A stretch of 7,189 bases of DNA, taken from the NCBI GenBank assembly GCA_021769025.1, contig JAETTS010000124.1, positions 1 through 7,189 on the forward strand, given 5' to 3'. The notes beneath the pieces were generated by a model. The model was not told the DNA's origin. It did not search any database and saw only the letters and a program-made list of their open reading frames with translations. A program made the translations under genes and the position numbers. Positions 5,857-7,189 of this stretch are shown piece by piece. The DNA comes from Enterocloster bolteae (GTDB lineage Bacteria; Bacillota_A; Clostridia; Lachnospirales; Lachnospiraceae). The first letter of the stretch is position 1. Each line of letters opens with the position of its first letter.

Positions 5857-7189
5857 CCATACGCCGTCGGCATTTACCTCATATCCGTCCGGTGTCTTCT
5901 CATTTCGAAGCAGAGAACCGTATGGTTTGGATTTGCTTTTGGCATTATACTGCCATTTATTGGTCTCTTTGTTCAGTTCCCAGGAAGGTGCTGTCACTAC
6001 CGTATTAAAATAGTACCACTTCTGGTCGATGCTTCTCCACCCCACTGACAGGCCTCCCTCGGTGGGATCCATATAGTAGGTATGGTTGTCCACAGGGTCT
6101 TTATACCATCCCCCTACCATTCCAGTGTCAACAGACAGCATATACCACCTGCCTAGCTGATAATCAAATACCCAACCGGATTTTAAGTATCCGTTCACGC
6201 CAAAAGCATACCAGGAGCCGTTGACCTTCTCCCAGGCAATCTGCTCTACATTCTCTCCGTTCTCCAGAGGAACCATGTACCCGCTGGCTGTGGTGCCATC
6301 AGCATAGATTAACTTCCATCCGGTCTCATCCTGCTGCCAGCGTGAATATCCAGCCTGGCTTCCTGTGATGATTCCTGTGTTCGTGTGCACATAACCTTTC
6401 TTAGAATCTTTCCTCGTCTGAGAGGTACTTCCGCCTCCGCTGCTGCTTCCGCCTCCTCCACTGCTGATCCCACCGCTGCTTCCGCTGCCAGTTCCATTGG
6501 AACTGCTGCTGGTTGTGACTCGGTAGTTCTGTGCGGCTCTCTTTAAATCGCTTACGTCCTTTGAGCCTTCAGAGGTGCCTTTTCCAGTTCTAAACTCAAT
6601 ACCCAGCGTATGGACGCCTGTCTTGTTGGAAGCCTTCAAGGTCTGGCTTCGAATGGTAATTCTGGTACTTCCTGCTTCCGATGTATAGTCCACGCCTTCT
6701 TTCAGCTGAACTCCGTCAAGGAATATGTACTTAAACGTAGCATATTCTCCCTGAGAAACCAGCAGGTAATCGCCGTTTGAATTTAACCCAATGTCGGGAA
6801 TACGCTGAGATAACTGATATCCTGTATCTGTGGCACCGTCAACATTAGCATCCGTATTCTCCAAAATCTTAAGGGTAAATTCCCTCTCACTGTCTTTAAA
6901 ATTGCTGTAACTGTTTCTCATCCGCACCGTAAATGTAAACTCACCGGCTTCCGTGGGAACGCCATATAACTCGCCGTTCTCCTCCAGGCTCATACCAGCT
7001 GGCAGCTTTCCTTTTGCAATACGATAACTTACCTTGTTCCATACATATTTATTGCTGTTCTGTATCATAACGCCATAAGGAACATATTTGACTCCGCCCG
7101 GAATCTCTGTAGTAGTGATACTGGGATCTCCGATTGTACCGGTCAAAGTCAGCACTATCAGAGTCTTACTGCCTGATTTGATGGTCAGC
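5845..7189 (-). CDS. Surface protein with Ig-like modules and choline-binding-type wall repeats (5' end missing)
   Basis: The reading frame is open to the right edge, giving 447 visible residues. A GTG at 7155 is not the real start, because the coding frame continues upstream as LTIKSGSKTLIVLTLTG. Visible residues about 20-105 resemble a putative-Ig (He_PIG) module, with LPAGMSLEENGELYGVP as its hallmark. About 130-205 is a second beta-sandwich resembling the X2/Ig-like modules of surface enzymes (FLDGVQLKEGVDYT). About 226-257 is a Ser/Gly linker. From about 280 to the end come roughly five aromatic repeats (GWKLIYADG, GSWYAFG, GRWYML, HTYYMD, QKWYYFN) of the choline/cell-wall-binding type, which hold proteins non-covalently to wall polymers. 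The signal peptide and any catalytic domain must lie outside the window. The repeats degenerate towards the C-terminus. Transcription ends at 5676. Confidence 0.85.
   Translation of the reverse strand, partial: LTIKSGSKTLIVLTLTGTIGDPSITTTEIPGGVKYVPYGVMIQNSNKYVWNKVSYRIAKGKLPAGMSLEENGELYGVPTEAGEFTFTVRMRNSYSNFKDSEREFTLKILENTDANVDGATDTGYQLSQRIPDIGLNSNGDYLLVSQGEYATFKYIFLDGVQLKEGVDYTSEAGSTRITIRSQTLKASNKTGVHTLGIEFRTGKGTSEGSKDVSDLKRAAQNYRVTTSSSSNGTGSGSSGGISSGGGGSSSGGGSTSQTRKDSKKGYVHTNTGIITGSQAGYSRWQQDETGWKLIYADGTTASGYMVPLENGENVEQIAWEKVNGSWYAFGVNGYLKSGWVFDYQLGRWYMLSVDTGMVGGWYKDPVDNHTYYMDPTEGGLSVGWRSIDQKWYYFNTVVTAPSWELNKETNKWQYNAKSKSKPYGSLLRNEKTPDGYEVNADGVWIQK

Overview
The window looks like the chromosome of a Clostridia species, most likely a gut Lachnospiraceae. 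The reasons are the gene content (a TagF-like polymer transferase, a secreted protein with choline-binding-type wall repeats, and a remnant of the AAA-ATPase-like/PD-(D/E)XK proteins that abound in that family), moderate GC in the genes, AT-rich intergenic DNA, and AGGAGG-like ribosome binding sites. All supported genes lie on the minus strand, so the order of transcription runs from right to left. The genus cannot be named from the sequence.

Right end (7189 to about 5676): the 3' part of a large surface protein with Ig-like/putative-Ig modules, a Ser/Gly linker and C-terminal wall-binding repeats. After its stop codon comes an unusual degenerate tandem array with a period of about 17 bp, and then a strong minus-strand terminator. 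Next (5611 to 4455): a deleted remnant of an AAA-ATPase-like protein whose stop codon overlaps the start of a YfcE/MJ0936-type metallophosphoesterase. That phosphoesterase carries an extra C-terminal domain and is closed by a clear terminator.

Centre (4454 to about 2300): this is the most interesting part. Positions 4219-4373 hold two copies of a perfect 28-bp inverted repeat around a 99-bp AT-rich segment. Each copy is itself a palindrome with an asymmetric 8-bp core, the layout of a tyrosine-recombinase site. The segment contains a plus-strand promoter candidate, which makes it look like an invertible promoter. Immediately to its left begins an intact 437-residue TnpB-family gene in which all three RuvC catalytic acids appear to be replaced (S256, V340, K419) while the zinc-finger cysteines are kept. 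That is the pattern of nuclease-dead TnpB homologues that act as RNA-guided repressors (TldR). No tnpA is present. About 570 bases of mostly unexplained, hairpin-rich DNA follow its stop codon, where a guide RNA would be expected.

Left end (2291 to 1): a long gene, open at the window edge, for a TagB/TagF-like glycerophosphotransferase domain fused to a propeller-like C-terminal region. It may be preceded by a small ORF.

Working model (inference): a possibly phase-variable, RNA-guided repressor sits between cell-surface genes. In the orientation seen here the promoter candidate points away from the tldR-like gene and into a hairpin-plus-T-tract terminator, so this molecule may show the OFF state.
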